From Natronococcus sp. A-GB1 (GTDB taxonomy: Archaea; Halobacteriota; Halobacteria; Halobacteriales; Natrialbaceae), in contig NZ_JARUKW010000027.1 in the NCBI RefSeq assembly GCF_029688845.1, positions 1 to 37,398 of the forward strand: 37,398 nt of DNA. Reading direction: 5' to 3'. This document shows positions 29,775-36,268 of this stretch, piece after piece (positions within the stretch are counted from its first letter, which is position 1; the number at the start of each line of letters is the position of its first letter). The position numbers and the translations under genes were made by a program. Under the pieces are notes generated by a model. It was not told where the DNA came from. It saw only the letters and a program-made list of their open reading frames with translations, and searched no databases.

Positions 29775-32289
29775 TCGATAGCTGTTCGATCGGTGGGCCC
29801 ATCGCGATCGTTCGGTTATCAACCGGATATTCTGCACCTGCGAGTGCTGCCGCGACGCGAATCCACGGCCCAACTTTTGGCTGATCGATTAGCTGGAATG
29901 GACCGGGCGGCCAGAACAGGGTTCCACCGACCGCATCATCGGGATTACCGTACCGGTCGGATGGTAACATCGTCTCGAGAACGGCGTCGGTAGCGTCAAG
30001 CAATGATTGCTTCTCCTCGACGATGGCTGGTGTGACTGGATCGCGTCGCTCTACTGGGTCCCGGAAGGACAGCACGAGCCGATACCCGTCATCGGTGTGG
30101 GTGACGAGATCGAGCGCCTTGAGAAGATCTCGGTACTTCCGAATCGACCGCGTCGAGACTCCCGCTCGATCGGCGATCTCCCGCTGGGACAGACGGTCGG
30201 TGGCTGTCAAGAGCGCATGGACAACGCGGCCGACTGTCGGCGGGAGATCGGGGAGGAGGCGATCGGGTTCGAGCGTTCCCAAAGCGTACCGCAGGTCGTC
30301 CGGCCGAACGTTACGCGTGCTGCTGTCCTCGCCGGCGAGCTGGTGGAGAGCGCGAGCGGCGGCGTACGGTGAACCACAGAGCGCGTGAAGGAGCGAGACG
30401 ACTTCTCGAGTCGGTCGCAGATTCTTGGCCTGGAGGACCCAGGTCGCAGCTGCTGCAGAGGCGGTGCGATCGGCCGTCGAGAGCGGGACGTGGATAGCGA
30501 ATTCGGGGGCGTCATCGACGACTTCTGCCGGTGTCTCGAGAGCGGTCTCGAGGTGTGGCCGGAGGCGGTGAACATCCGCACCGCGAACGACGATCGAGCC
30601 GATAAGCGTCCCGAGGGGCTCCGCCGCGTCGACGGTCGGTGAGGGTGCAGTGCGACGTTTCTCTTCGCGCGACTCGAACAGCTGTCGGTAGCAGGCAAAG
30701 GCACCGTATCTGGCCTGGATCGCCGCCGAAATACCAATCGAGGTCGCGAGGGCCTCCAGCGAGTTCTGGTCGAGGCCGGCTGGAACGCGGATTTCGCGGA
30801 CGACGTCGATGCCGAGAGTATCGAACAGGTGGATGATGGACCCTGCGAGGCCGTGGGCCGAGCGAATGATCGAGCTCCGGAAGCGGTCGCGATCCTCGTA
30901 CTCGCCAGCCGCGAGTTTCGCCGTCATCGACTCGAGGTCGGTCCCCCACCCGATGAGTGCCTCCCGCAGGGTTACGGGATCCTCGAGGACCTCATCCGAG
31001 AGCGCACCGATACAGCGAGCATCGCGAAGGAGTGCCGGCGGATCGTCCAGCGACTCGAGGCGGCTGTCAGTGAGGACGCGATCGAGCAATCGTGGCGACG
31101 TTAACGCCGTCGCGAGACTCACCACGTACTGGAGTGGCCCGCTCGCTCGAACGGCGACGACCGCGTCCTCGCGCTCAGCATCGAAACTCACGTACCGGAC
31201 GTGTTCATTTCCGCCCGTCCGGTCCGCAAACGGGGCGTCAGTGAAGGTAATGCCGCCATCCTGGCTGCACCCAATCGCTCCGGCATGGGCCGGCCGATCG
31301 AGGTAGGTCGTTCGGTAGGGAGCGTGGGTACCGGTGTTACCGGGATTGTCCGCTTCCCCCTCGTCCCGTGGCCGCGTGGTTACACGGCACTGTTGGGAGG
31401 ACGTTCCGGTGTCGTTCACGGCCGCCGTCAGTTGCTGTTGGCGGCCCCGTTGGCTGTCCAGTGCCTCGAGGACCTGCCGACCGGCTTCGAGGAGTTCGAC
31501 GACTCGATCATCGGCGGGCCCGAACTCGGTCACGAGACCCAGCTCGGTGAGCGAATCGGACTCCGACACGAGAAGCTGGGAGATCCGACTCCGATCGACG
31601 TCGTGCATCGCACGCAACGCGTGCCGGGAGAGCGTTTCGGCTGGTTCGGCCGCGAGTTGCCGGAGGAGGTTCACTTTGCGGCCGTCCGGATCCAGTGTCT
31701 CGAGGGCCGCGTCGACACGATCGTCGACAGACGAATCGTAGGGTGTGTCTCGCCACTCGCTCACGCCGGGGAGGTCCTCGCGGTGGTGTTGGGCCAGCCA
31801 GTGGAGGGTGCGACCGCTGGCGACGACGCGGACATCGAACCCCATCGCGAGGACGGCGAGCAGTCGACAGACCGTTTCCCGTTTTCGTCGTGGTTCGCCT
31901 TCGAACGCGCGGTCGATAGTGACCACGATCGTCGGTGGCTGCTCGTCGGACACGTGTTCAGCGACGAAGTGGGCGGTTGCGAACAGGTCCTCGAGACTCG
32001 AGTGTCCCTGCCCGAGAGTCGGCACGAGATCGGCGGCGAGTCGCCAGGCTTCACGGCGGTCACCACGGGCGACGTTCAAGAATCGTGAGCGAAGCCAGTA
32101 CGGAACGTCGTGGGTCTCGAGGGCGTCGTAGCACTCCGAGATCGTCCGTCCAGTGGCGAACCGGCGAACGGCACGAACGAACGCGTCGCGGATCGCCTGG
32201 TGCTCGAAGAGGCGCTCCCAGAGCGTCGAGACCGGCGCGTCGGTGACCTCAAGGGTGGCCAGCGCCGACAGTGGCGGCTGCTGTGTCAT
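29734..32289 (-). CDS. Large hypothetical protein (about 850 residues) with C-terminal winged helix
   Basis: I do not recognise this family. ATG 32289 (MTQQPPLSALATLEV) is chosen over the GTG at 32310. Residues 40-110 are helical (RAVRRFATGRTISECYDALE). Around 115-175 a strand-rich part, PPTIVVTIDRAFEG then RETVCRLLAVLAMGFDVRVV and ASGRTLHWLAQHH, looks like an alpha/beta core but has no visible Walker A motif. The middle (about 200-640) is mostly helical. A typical winged helix-turn-helix, RLSQREIADRAGVSTRSIRK then YRDLLKALDLVTHTDDGYRL, lies near 690-735, so DNA binding is likely. It is the last gene of a four-gene minus-strand cassette next to cdc6. A role in maintenance, control or defence of an integrated element is possible; nothing in the sequence decides. 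Confidence 0.72.
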   Translation of the reverse strand: MTQQPPLSALATLEVTDAPVSTLWERLFEHQAIRDAFVRAVRRFATGRTISECYDALETHDVPYWLRSRFLNVARGDRREAWRLAADLVPTLGQGHSSLEDLFATAHFVAEHVSDEQPPTIVVTIDRAFEGEPRRKRETVCRLLAVLAMGFDVRVVASGRTLHWLAQHHREDLPGVSEWRDTPYDSSVDDRVDAALETLDPDGRKVNLLRQLAAEPAETLSRHALRAMHDVDRSRISQLLVSESDSLTELGLVTEFGPADDRVVELLEAGRQVLEALDSQRGRQQQLTAAVNDTGTSSQQCRVTTRPRDEGEADNPGNTGTHAPYRTTYLDRPAHAGAIGCSQDGGITFTDAPFADRTGGNEHVRYVSFDAEREDAVVAVRASGPLQYVVSLATALTSPRLLDRVLTDSRLESLDDPPALLRDARCIGALSDEVLEDPVTLREALIGWGTDLESMTAKLAAGEYEDRDRFRSSIIRSAHGLAGSIIHLFDTLGIDVVREIRVPAGLDQNSLEALATSIGISAAIQARYGAFACYRQLFESREEKRRTAPSPTVDAAEPLGTLIGSIVVRGADVHRLRPHLETALETPAEVVDDAPEFAIHVPLSTADRTASAAAATWVLQAKNLRPTREVVSLLHALCGSPYAAARALHQLAGEDSSTRNVRPDDLRYALGTLEPDRLLPDLPPTVGRVVHALLTATDRLSQREIADRAGVSTRSIRKYRDLLKALDLVTHTDDGYRLVLSFRDPVERRDPVTPAIVEEKQSLLDATDAVLETMLPSDRYGNPDDAVGGTLFWPPGPFQLIDQPKVGPWIRVAAALAGAEYPVDNRTIAMGPPIEQLSITGSAPRSHLTTY

Positions 32290-32434
32290 CGTCAGGCCCG
32301 CGTCGGTCACGGCGGGCCCACCTCGAGGACAGGCGAGTGGCGTGGTGACTGGCGACTGCAGTGTAGAGACATTCAGTTCGAGCGAGTTGAGAGGGCGATA
32401 GCCGAGCGCGGCGGTTCGCCGACCGGCTACCGGG

Positions 32435-32788
32435 TTACCGGTGTGTGGCAGGAGTCGCCGTGTTGGTGGGCTCGCTCACGTCCTGGAGCTCGGGCTCGAG
32501 GACGACCAGCCTGGTTTGCTGGGTGGCGAGGTCGGCCCGGGTGCCGAGCCGACACTGGGCGAGCAGTTCCGTACAGCCCAGCGTCGGCTGGGAAATGGTG
32601 TCGGGACTACAGGCCACACAGTAGGGCCGATGGATCGCCCAGCGGTCGGTGTCGGCCGGCCGGGATGCGAGGACGGTCACGCGGTCGCCTTCGTACAGTG
32701 TGGTCCCGCAGTGCTGGCACGCGGTAGTGCCCTGGAGTCCGATTGGGAACCCTTCGAGGAGTTGCTCGGCGGTGGTGGTGACCCTCAT
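32435..32788 (-). CDS. Small CxxC...CxxC zinc-ribbon-like protein
   Basis: A 117-residue protein with two Cys pairs, CQHC at residues 24-27 and CVAC at 57-60, separated by about 30 residues that read as short strands (GDRVTVLASRPADTDRWAIH). This is the layout of a small zinc ribbon. The C-terminal half is polar. The frame is open upstream, but ATG 32788 is chosen because it overlaps the stop of the preceding gene (ATGA) and starts a normal acidic sequence. It may bind nucleic acid or act as an adaptor for the large protein encoded next, 146 bases downstream. Confidence 0.66.
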   Translation of the reverse strand: MRVTTTAEQLLEGFPIGLQGTTACQHCGTTLYEGDRVTVLASRPADTDRWAIHRPYCVACSPDTISQPTLGCTELLAQCRLGTRADLATQQTRLVVLEPELQDVSEPTNTATPATHR

Positions 32789-33105
32789 CGGTCGGCACCT
32801 CCGGGCAATAGGGTGATGGGATCGAGGCGAGCGCATGAAACGGGGTACGTAAGGAGGTCGGTGATCGGCGGCTGTGGGTGGGCGATCGGGAAGATCTCAT
32901 CGTCGGAGTCGTACTCCGGGTGGATGTCCACGACGGTCGTGGACGTCTCCCCAACGATGTAGTCGTGGGCGGGGATTGGAGTGCGTTCAGCAACGAGCGG
33001 GGCTTGGGCTAGGTTTTCCAGGTCATGGACGTGGTCGCCGACAGAGAGAATTTGTCTGTCATTCGTTTGTGTGGAGGGCTGCTCGAGGTCGGTAGCGTCC
33101 GTCAT
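32785..33105 (-). CDS. Small hypothetical acidic protein in the minus-strand cassette
   Basis: A 106-residue acidic protein with no membrane segment. Strand-rich patches include RQILSVGDHVHDLENLAQAP (17-36), HDYIVGETSTTVVDIHPEYD (47-66) and DEIFPIAHPQPPITDLLTYP (69-88). The middle portion, with an Asp-x-x-Pro-Glu-Tyr surface motif, looks like a small beta domain. I do not recognise the family. Its start codon shares a base with the stop of the 100-residue gene before it (TAATG), and its stop overlaps the start of the zinc-ribbon gene (ATGA), so the three small genes are tightly coupled in translation. Confidence 0.64.
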   Translation of the reverse strand: MTDATDLEQPSTQTNDRQILSVGDHVHDLENLAQAPLVAERTPIPAHDYIVGETSTTVVDIHPEYDSDDEIFPIAHPQPPITDLLTYPVSCARLDPITLLPGGADR

Positions 33106-33407
33106 TAGGCTTCCCCTCCCCCGATCGCGTCAGCGAGTGCGTCCGCGAGCCCTGTGTAGAGGTGTTGCGTCGGAAAGCCGCGGCGGGTCGTGACGTAGTT
33201 GATCCAGTCATCGATCGTTTGTTCGAGGGCCTCGAGGTCGTAGCGGTAGGTGCGCTCGGGACCATCGATAACGTGGACGGTCTCGTCGGTCGTCCGATAG
33301 ACGTGGTGGGCGCCCTCGGTGTCGATGCCGACGAGAATGTAGTCTGGTCGGAGGTCAGTGCGACTGCGAGCCGAAACCGTTTCGGTCGTGCGTGTTGGAG
33401 TTGACAT
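33105..33407 (-). CDS. First gene of the cassette, small hypothetical protein
   Basis: A 100-residue protein: RPDYILVGIDTEGAHHVYRT (20-39), TVHVIDGPERTYRYDLEALE (44-63) and QTIDDWINYVTTRRGFPTQH (64-83) give a small alpha/beta layout with a helix after three strands. The end is Ala/Asp-rich. I do not recognise the family. The coding sequence contains a perfect 15-base palindrome, CCGAAACCGTTTCGG, at 33371-33385. The gene starts two bases after a hairpin-forming leader and is the first of four genes (down to 29734) that are probably transcribed together from the divergent promoter region shared with the winged-helix regulator. Confidence 0.66.
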   Translation of the reverse strand: MSTPTRTTETVSARSRTDLRPDYILVGIDTEGAHHVYRTTDETVHVIDGPERTYRYDLEALEQTIDDWINYVTTRRGFPTQHLYTGLADALADAIGGGEA

Positions 33408-33408
33408 T

Positions 33409-33478
33409 GGTCTGTTGCTCCAGACCGAGGTCGGCTGTCCCTAGCAGCCGGCCAGGATTTTCCCGGCGTCCTCGGTCT
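33409..33478 (-). promoter_or_regulatory. Structured 5-prime leader: three-way junction with competing start-site hairpin
   Basis: Bases 33422-33478 fold into three helices: P1, AGACCGAGG with CCTCGGTCT (33422-33430/33470-33478, 9 bp); a 6-bp hairpin CGGCTG/CAGCCG (33432-33437/33445-33450, 7-base loop); and a 6-bp hairpin at 33451-33456/33462-33467 (5-base loop). Junction strands are only 0-2 bases. In the last hairpin the plus strand has an A-C mismatch, which in minus-strand RNA is a G-U pair, so the fold favours RNA transcribed toward the cassette. GGTCTG (33409-33414) and CAGACC (33421-33426) form an alternative hairpin that shares bases with P1, covers a GGAG ribosome-binding sequence and ends one base from the ATG at 33407. 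The two states exclude each other, as in a riboswitch or protein-binding leader. Function is inference. Confidence 0.5.
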
Positions 33479-33504
33479 CTACTCTATAGTATAACAGTGC
33501 ATCA

Positions 33505-33512
33505 CTTATAGT
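33505..33512 (-). promoter_or_regulatory. TATA-like box of the minus-strand cassette
   Basis: Read on the minus strand, ACTATAAG lies about 27-34 bases before position 33478, so a transcript from it would begin just before the three-way junction. It overlaps the first of three operator-like 10-mers. A second AT-rich stretch at 33484-33495 (TTATACTATAGA on the minus strand) is an alternative box but would start the RNA inside the structure. Confidence 0.45.
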
Positions 33513-33583
33513 TTACTGTAGTCAATTACGTCGTAGTATACAAAAGTAAACCATTTGCATGAGTGAAGACAATAGTAAACTAT
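33508..33583. promoter_or_regulatory. Three operator-like 10-mers between divergent genes
   Basis: ATAGTTTACT (33508-33517), AGTAAACCAT (33545-33554) and AGTAAACTAT (33574-33583) are one 10-mer, the first in inverted orientation, the second with one mismatch. The first overlaps the cassette TATA box; the second follows a TATA-like GTATACAA (33536-33543) facing the regulator gene; the third overlaps the regulator ATG at 33582. This is the expected layout for an autoregulated repressor controlling both directions. Confidence 0.55.
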
Positions 33584-33962
33584 GTCGATACAGAACCAGT
33601 CAGTGATGGGCTTAGATCGGAAGGAGATCGATGATAAAATCCTCAATGAATTACACGAAGGAAGAAATGTTCCGTCAAACTTAGCCGATGAATTCGGTGT
33701 TTCTCGTCAGTATATTCAACAACGCCTCAAGTTGTTAGAGGCTGCAAATTATGTTGAAAATATTGGACGTGGTGTTTACGAAATTATTAATGATCCCCGA
33801 GACGAGCGGGCTGTTGATGACACCCGTGCGGATGTAAGTCGTATTTGTCATAGCGTGCGTGCAGCGTTGACAGCTCTTGAAGATGAAAGTCCAAATATCG
33901 AGACGTGTCGATCCGAGCTCGAAGATGCGCTTGAAGAGTGTGATGCTCGTACCAGTCGATAA
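33582..33962 (+). CDS. Winged helix-turn-helix transcriptional regulator
   Basis: A 126-residue DNA-binding protein. Residues 8-72 form a winged helix: DRKEIDDKILNELHEGRNVP (12-31), NLADEFGVSRQYIQQRLKLL (33-52, the recognition helix region), then a wing, YVENIGRGVYEI. A helical C-terminal part (DTRADVSRICHSVRAALTAL, about 80-99) may dimerise. It resembles haloarchaeal MarR/ArsR-like or phage-type winged-helix repressors. Codon use is more AT-rich than in nearby genes, a sign of transfer. The divergent placement with operator-like sites at its own start codon suggests autoregulation and control of the four-gene cassette. A second in-frame ATG at 33606 is possible. Confidence 0.78.
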   Translation: MSIQNQSVMGLDRKEIDDKILNELHEGRNVPSNLADEFGVSRQYIQQRLKLLEAANYVENIGRGVYEIINDPRDERAVDDTRADVSRICHSVRAALTALEDESPNIETCRSELEDALEECDARTSR

Positions 33963-34108
33963 TGGATATCATCCACTCGACACATCCAAATACGAAATAA
34001 GGTATGCGACATCCGTCATTGTGATGGAATATGGGAGAACATCTCAATTACTGGGGGCGGATATCATATCCATCCGTACGCTGACCAGCGGAACAGAAGG
34101 AATTTGCC
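33963..34108. other. AT-rich gap before the insertion sequence
   Basis: No gene is supported. GGATATCAT occurs twice (33964-33972 and 34059-34067), the second copy as part of a perfect 13-base palindrome, GGATATCATATCC (34059-34071). It is the last stretch of pre-insertion sequence and would have joined directly to base 36099. Confidence 0.4.
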
Positions 34109-34115
34109 TGTGTAG
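34109..34115 (+). repeat. Target-site duplication, left copy
   Basis: TGTGTAG directly precedes the left terminal inverted repeat and recurs directly after the right one at 36092-36098. The match could be extended by one C if the element ends are placed one base inward. Confidence 0.7.
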
Positions 34116-34164
34116 GAGCGTGTCATAGAAAGCGTCACGTACGAAGCAGCAGGGTGCGGAAAGT

Positions 34165-34551
34165 GTGTCCAGCACCAGCGCAACCCTGCAAGACGTAGCT
34201 TCGGTAGACGACTTCTTGAATGTCGCGGCTACCGAGACAGTACCGCTGTTCAAGCACCTTGAGTTCGAGTTTCTGCTGGAGTACGACGTGTTCGCCTCCT
34301 CGAAGCGGGGGCGAACACGAGTTCACCAGCCACCAGACCTCTTTCGCGGCTTTCTGCACTGCTACTACAAGGATATCCACGGCACACGACCGGTTGCACG
34401 AGAACTCCAGCACGGCCTCGCTTGGTACTACTGCGGACTTGAGAAACCGCCATCGAGAGACACGATTGATCGATTTCTCACCGACCTCGAACACGTCATC
34501 GCCGATGTCTTCAACAGGCTTGTCGAGCAGGCCGCCGGAGTGGTCTGCGAA
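34165..34551 (+). pseudogene. Outer IS transposase, 5-prime part
   Basis: The GTG at 34165 starts the N-terminal 129 codons of a haloarchaeal DDE transposase of the IS4/IS5 superfamily. HCYYKDIHGTRPVARELQHG (residues 68-87) and PPSRDTIDRFLTDLEHV (95-111) are the usual N-terminal signatures. Homology stops after FNRLVEQAA, where the inner element begins. The reading frame happens to continue into the inner transposase, making a chimeric 329-codon frame that ends at 35154. The segment with the first catalytic Asp, usually directly after this point, is missing. Confidence 0.75.
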
Positions 34552-35650
34552 AGCGTTGACCCCTTTGGAAGCGTATTTTTCTCGATGAGCAACAGTCAGC
34601 GTGGTTTGTTGGTGCGGTATCTGTCTGAAGAAGAATTCGATCAAGCGATTGAATCGGCCCAGGAGGCGGACGAGAGCCGTCTCGTCCGGCGACTGTGTTA
34701 CATCAAGAATCTCTATCTGGGAGAGACACGCAAGCAAGCAGGTCGACGCGTCGGGATTTCCCGGTCCACGACGCGTCGGTGGGCACTGGCGTGGAACGAT
34801 GGTGGCGTAGAGGGTCTCCACCCACGCTTCGGCGGCGGCCGGCCGCCGAAGCTCACCCCGCAACAGGGGGGCGAACTCTGTGAGATTCTCGAAGAGGGTC
34901 AACCATGGACTCCGAAGCAGATTCACGCGCTTATCGAAGACCGATACAGCGTCACGTACCACCCGTCCCATCTCAGCCGAAAACTTCGAGAAGCAGGCAT
35001 GAACTACGCCAAACCGCGGCCGATGGATCCACGACGACCCGACGATGCTGAAGAGATTCTCGCCGAGCGCCTGATCAAGGCGCTCGGCGAGGACGACCCG
35101 GAGGAGCCAGACAAAAAGGAAGAAGACCCGGTCGTGTTCGGGTTCTTTCGATGAAGCGTGGCCACAACCGTTCGACAACTCTCAGCGAATGTGGTCGTTC
35201 GACCGGCCGGTGACGATCGAGAAACCGCTGATAACGTTTCCCAAGCGGTCGATTGCTTCTACGCGCTCACTGGCCAGAGCGTACTCACGTTCAAAGAACG
35301 GTTGGTCAAAGAGACGATCGTTGAGGCACTCGAAGAGATCCGCGAGCAGAATCCCGTCGGACGGATTCTGCTCGTAGCCGACAACTACGGCTCTCATCAC
35401 GCAAACCTCACCCAACAACGGGCCGACGAACTCGACATCGAGTTCGTCTTCATCCCGCCGTATTCACCGACGTTAAACGCCATCGAACCGCTGTGGAAAG
35501 ATCTGAAGCGCGAGATCTCGCCAGAGATCTTCGCGGACCGAGATCTCTTCAGAGCGTTCCTCACCGAGACATTTCTCCGCTTGAGCCATCGGCTGAGTTT
35601 CGCTAGTGAGTGGATCGAGACGTTCCTTCCAGATGTTCAAAGGTTACGCT
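34552..35650. mobile_element. Nested IS630-type insertion sequence
   Basis: The boundaries are approximate. They are placed at weakly similar inverted ends, AGCGTTGACCCCTTTG (left, 34552) and AGCGTAACCTTTG (complement of the right end, 35638-35650), and by where homology to the outer transposase stops and restarts. About 1.1 kb is normal for this group. No clear TA target duplication could be identified. Confidence 0.6.
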
Positions 35651-35652
35651 GA
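34585..35652 (+). pseudogene. IS630-type transposase with two frameshifts
   Basis: From ATG 34585 the N-terminal helix-turn-helix part is intact: RRLCYIKNLYLGETRKQAGR then VGISRSTTRRWALAWNDGGV, then the linker VTYHPSHLSRKLREAG. After EDPVVFGFF an extra C at 35149 shifts the frame and creates a TGA at 35152-35154. Reading one frame over restores DEAWPQPFDNSQRMWSFDRP. A base is then lost near 35255, after which LTGQSVLTFKERLVKETIVE, LLVADNYGSHHANL and FIPPYSPTLNAIEPLWKDLK follow, with the catalytic Asp and Glu of the DDE domain, to the stop at 35652. The two shifts cancel, so only about 35 codons are out of frame. The gene is inactive unless frameshifting rescues it. Confidence 0.8.
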
Positions 35653-36070
35653 TCACTCGGTGACGCGCATCGCCGTCGATACACCGATCTGGATGCTTGG
35701 AGACAGCGCCTACGACATCCTCGATTGGCACGACCACCTGCTGGCCGCAGGGGTCGTGCCAATCGCTCCATACAATCCGCGAAACACTGACGACCCGAAA
35801 AACATCGAGTACAGGGTCGAAGACCGAATCGAAGAACACAGCGAGGACGTTCAGCTGAAACAATCCGTTCTGGACGAGACGTACAACAACCGGATAGGAG
35901 TCGAACGAACCAACGATGCAGTCAAGGACTGCGGCCTCGGGCACGTTCGCGCCCGAGGCCGCGTCCACGCACGAACAGAAGTGTTCGTTGCGCTGTGTCT
36001 TCGGATCGTCATTGCAATCACCAACTACGAGCGAGGACACGATCCGGGACGTGAGATGCTCAAGCTATGA
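35651..36070 (+). pseudogene. Outer IS transposase, 3-prime part
   Basis: The C-terminal part of the outer transposase resumes with VTRIAVDTPIWMLGDSAYDI (containing the second catalytic Asp) and continues through LDWHDHLLAAGVVPIAPYNP and LDETYNNRIGVERTNDAVKD (with the catalytic Glu) to the stop at 36070. With the 5-prime part it gives only about 265 codons, roughly 70 fewer than I would expect for an intact member, so part of the host gene, including the first catalytic Asp, was probably lost when the inner element arrived. Confidence 0.75.
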
Positions 36071-36091
36071 GTTGGATTCTGTGACACGCTC

Positions 36092-36098
36092 TGTGTAG
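36092..36098 (+). repeat. Target-site duplication, right copy
   Basis: TGTGTAG follows the right inverted repeat and matches 34109-34115. Confidence 0.7.
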
Positions 36099-36268
36099 TG
36101 TTAACCAGCGAGGAGCACATTGACGATGACTTCATGCTGATCCTCGGGGAGCTATCTTCTGAACGAGCCTCAAGGATGTTGTTCACCGCCAGCAAAAAGA
36201 ACGCGCCGACGCTGCAGCCGACTGAGTGTGGCTTTCGCGTGTTCGCTATTAGCGAACGTTATATCTGA
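36098..36268 (+). CDS. Possible 56-residue gene remnant right of the insertion sequence
   Basis: A frame from GTG 36098, overlapping the end of the target duplication, reads LTSEEHIDDDFMLILGELSS then TASKKNAPTLQPTECGFRVF and ends at 36268. The first half is acidic and amphipathic like a real haloarchaeal protein. It could be the 3-prime part of a gene cut by the insertion, but joining it to the sequence left of the element meets a stop within a few codons, so the gene was already short or broken. No family is recognised. Confidence 0.3.
   Translation: MLTSEEHIDDDFMLILGELSSERASRMLFTASKKNAPTLQPTECGFRVFAISERYI
36241..36257. promoter_or_regulatory. Perfect 17-base palindrome
   Basis: GTTCGCTATTAGCGAAC is an 8-bp inverted repeat around one central T. 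Such AT-centred dyads are typical operators for dimeric winged-helix regulators. AACGTTATAT follows directly. It may mark a promoter of something now lost, in either direction. Confidence 0.4.

Larger units (their letters stand above)
34116..36091. mobile_element. Insertion sequence of the haloarchaeal IS4/IS5 type, interrupted by an IS630-type element
   Basis: Terminal inverted repeats are GAGCGTGTCATAGAA (34116-34130) and, on the complement, GAGCGTGTCACAGAA (36077-36091), differing at one base. A 7-bp duplication, TGTGTAG, flanks them. The total of 1976 bases is about twice that of such elements because an approximately 1.1-kb IS630-type sequence sits inside the transposase gene. Intact ends and target duplication show that the outer element moved here as a unit. 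It cannot now make its own transposase. Confidence 0.8.

Noticed and set aside
33422-33478. Reading the three-way junction as a tRNA-like gene
   Set aside because: There are only two hairpin arms, no anticodon arm with a 7-base loop in the right place, no T-loop consensus and no acceptor-stem length match.
34135-35178. A 347-codon minus-strand open frame across the insertion sequences
   Set aside because: Antisense to two recognisable transposase parts; no homology pattern of its own.
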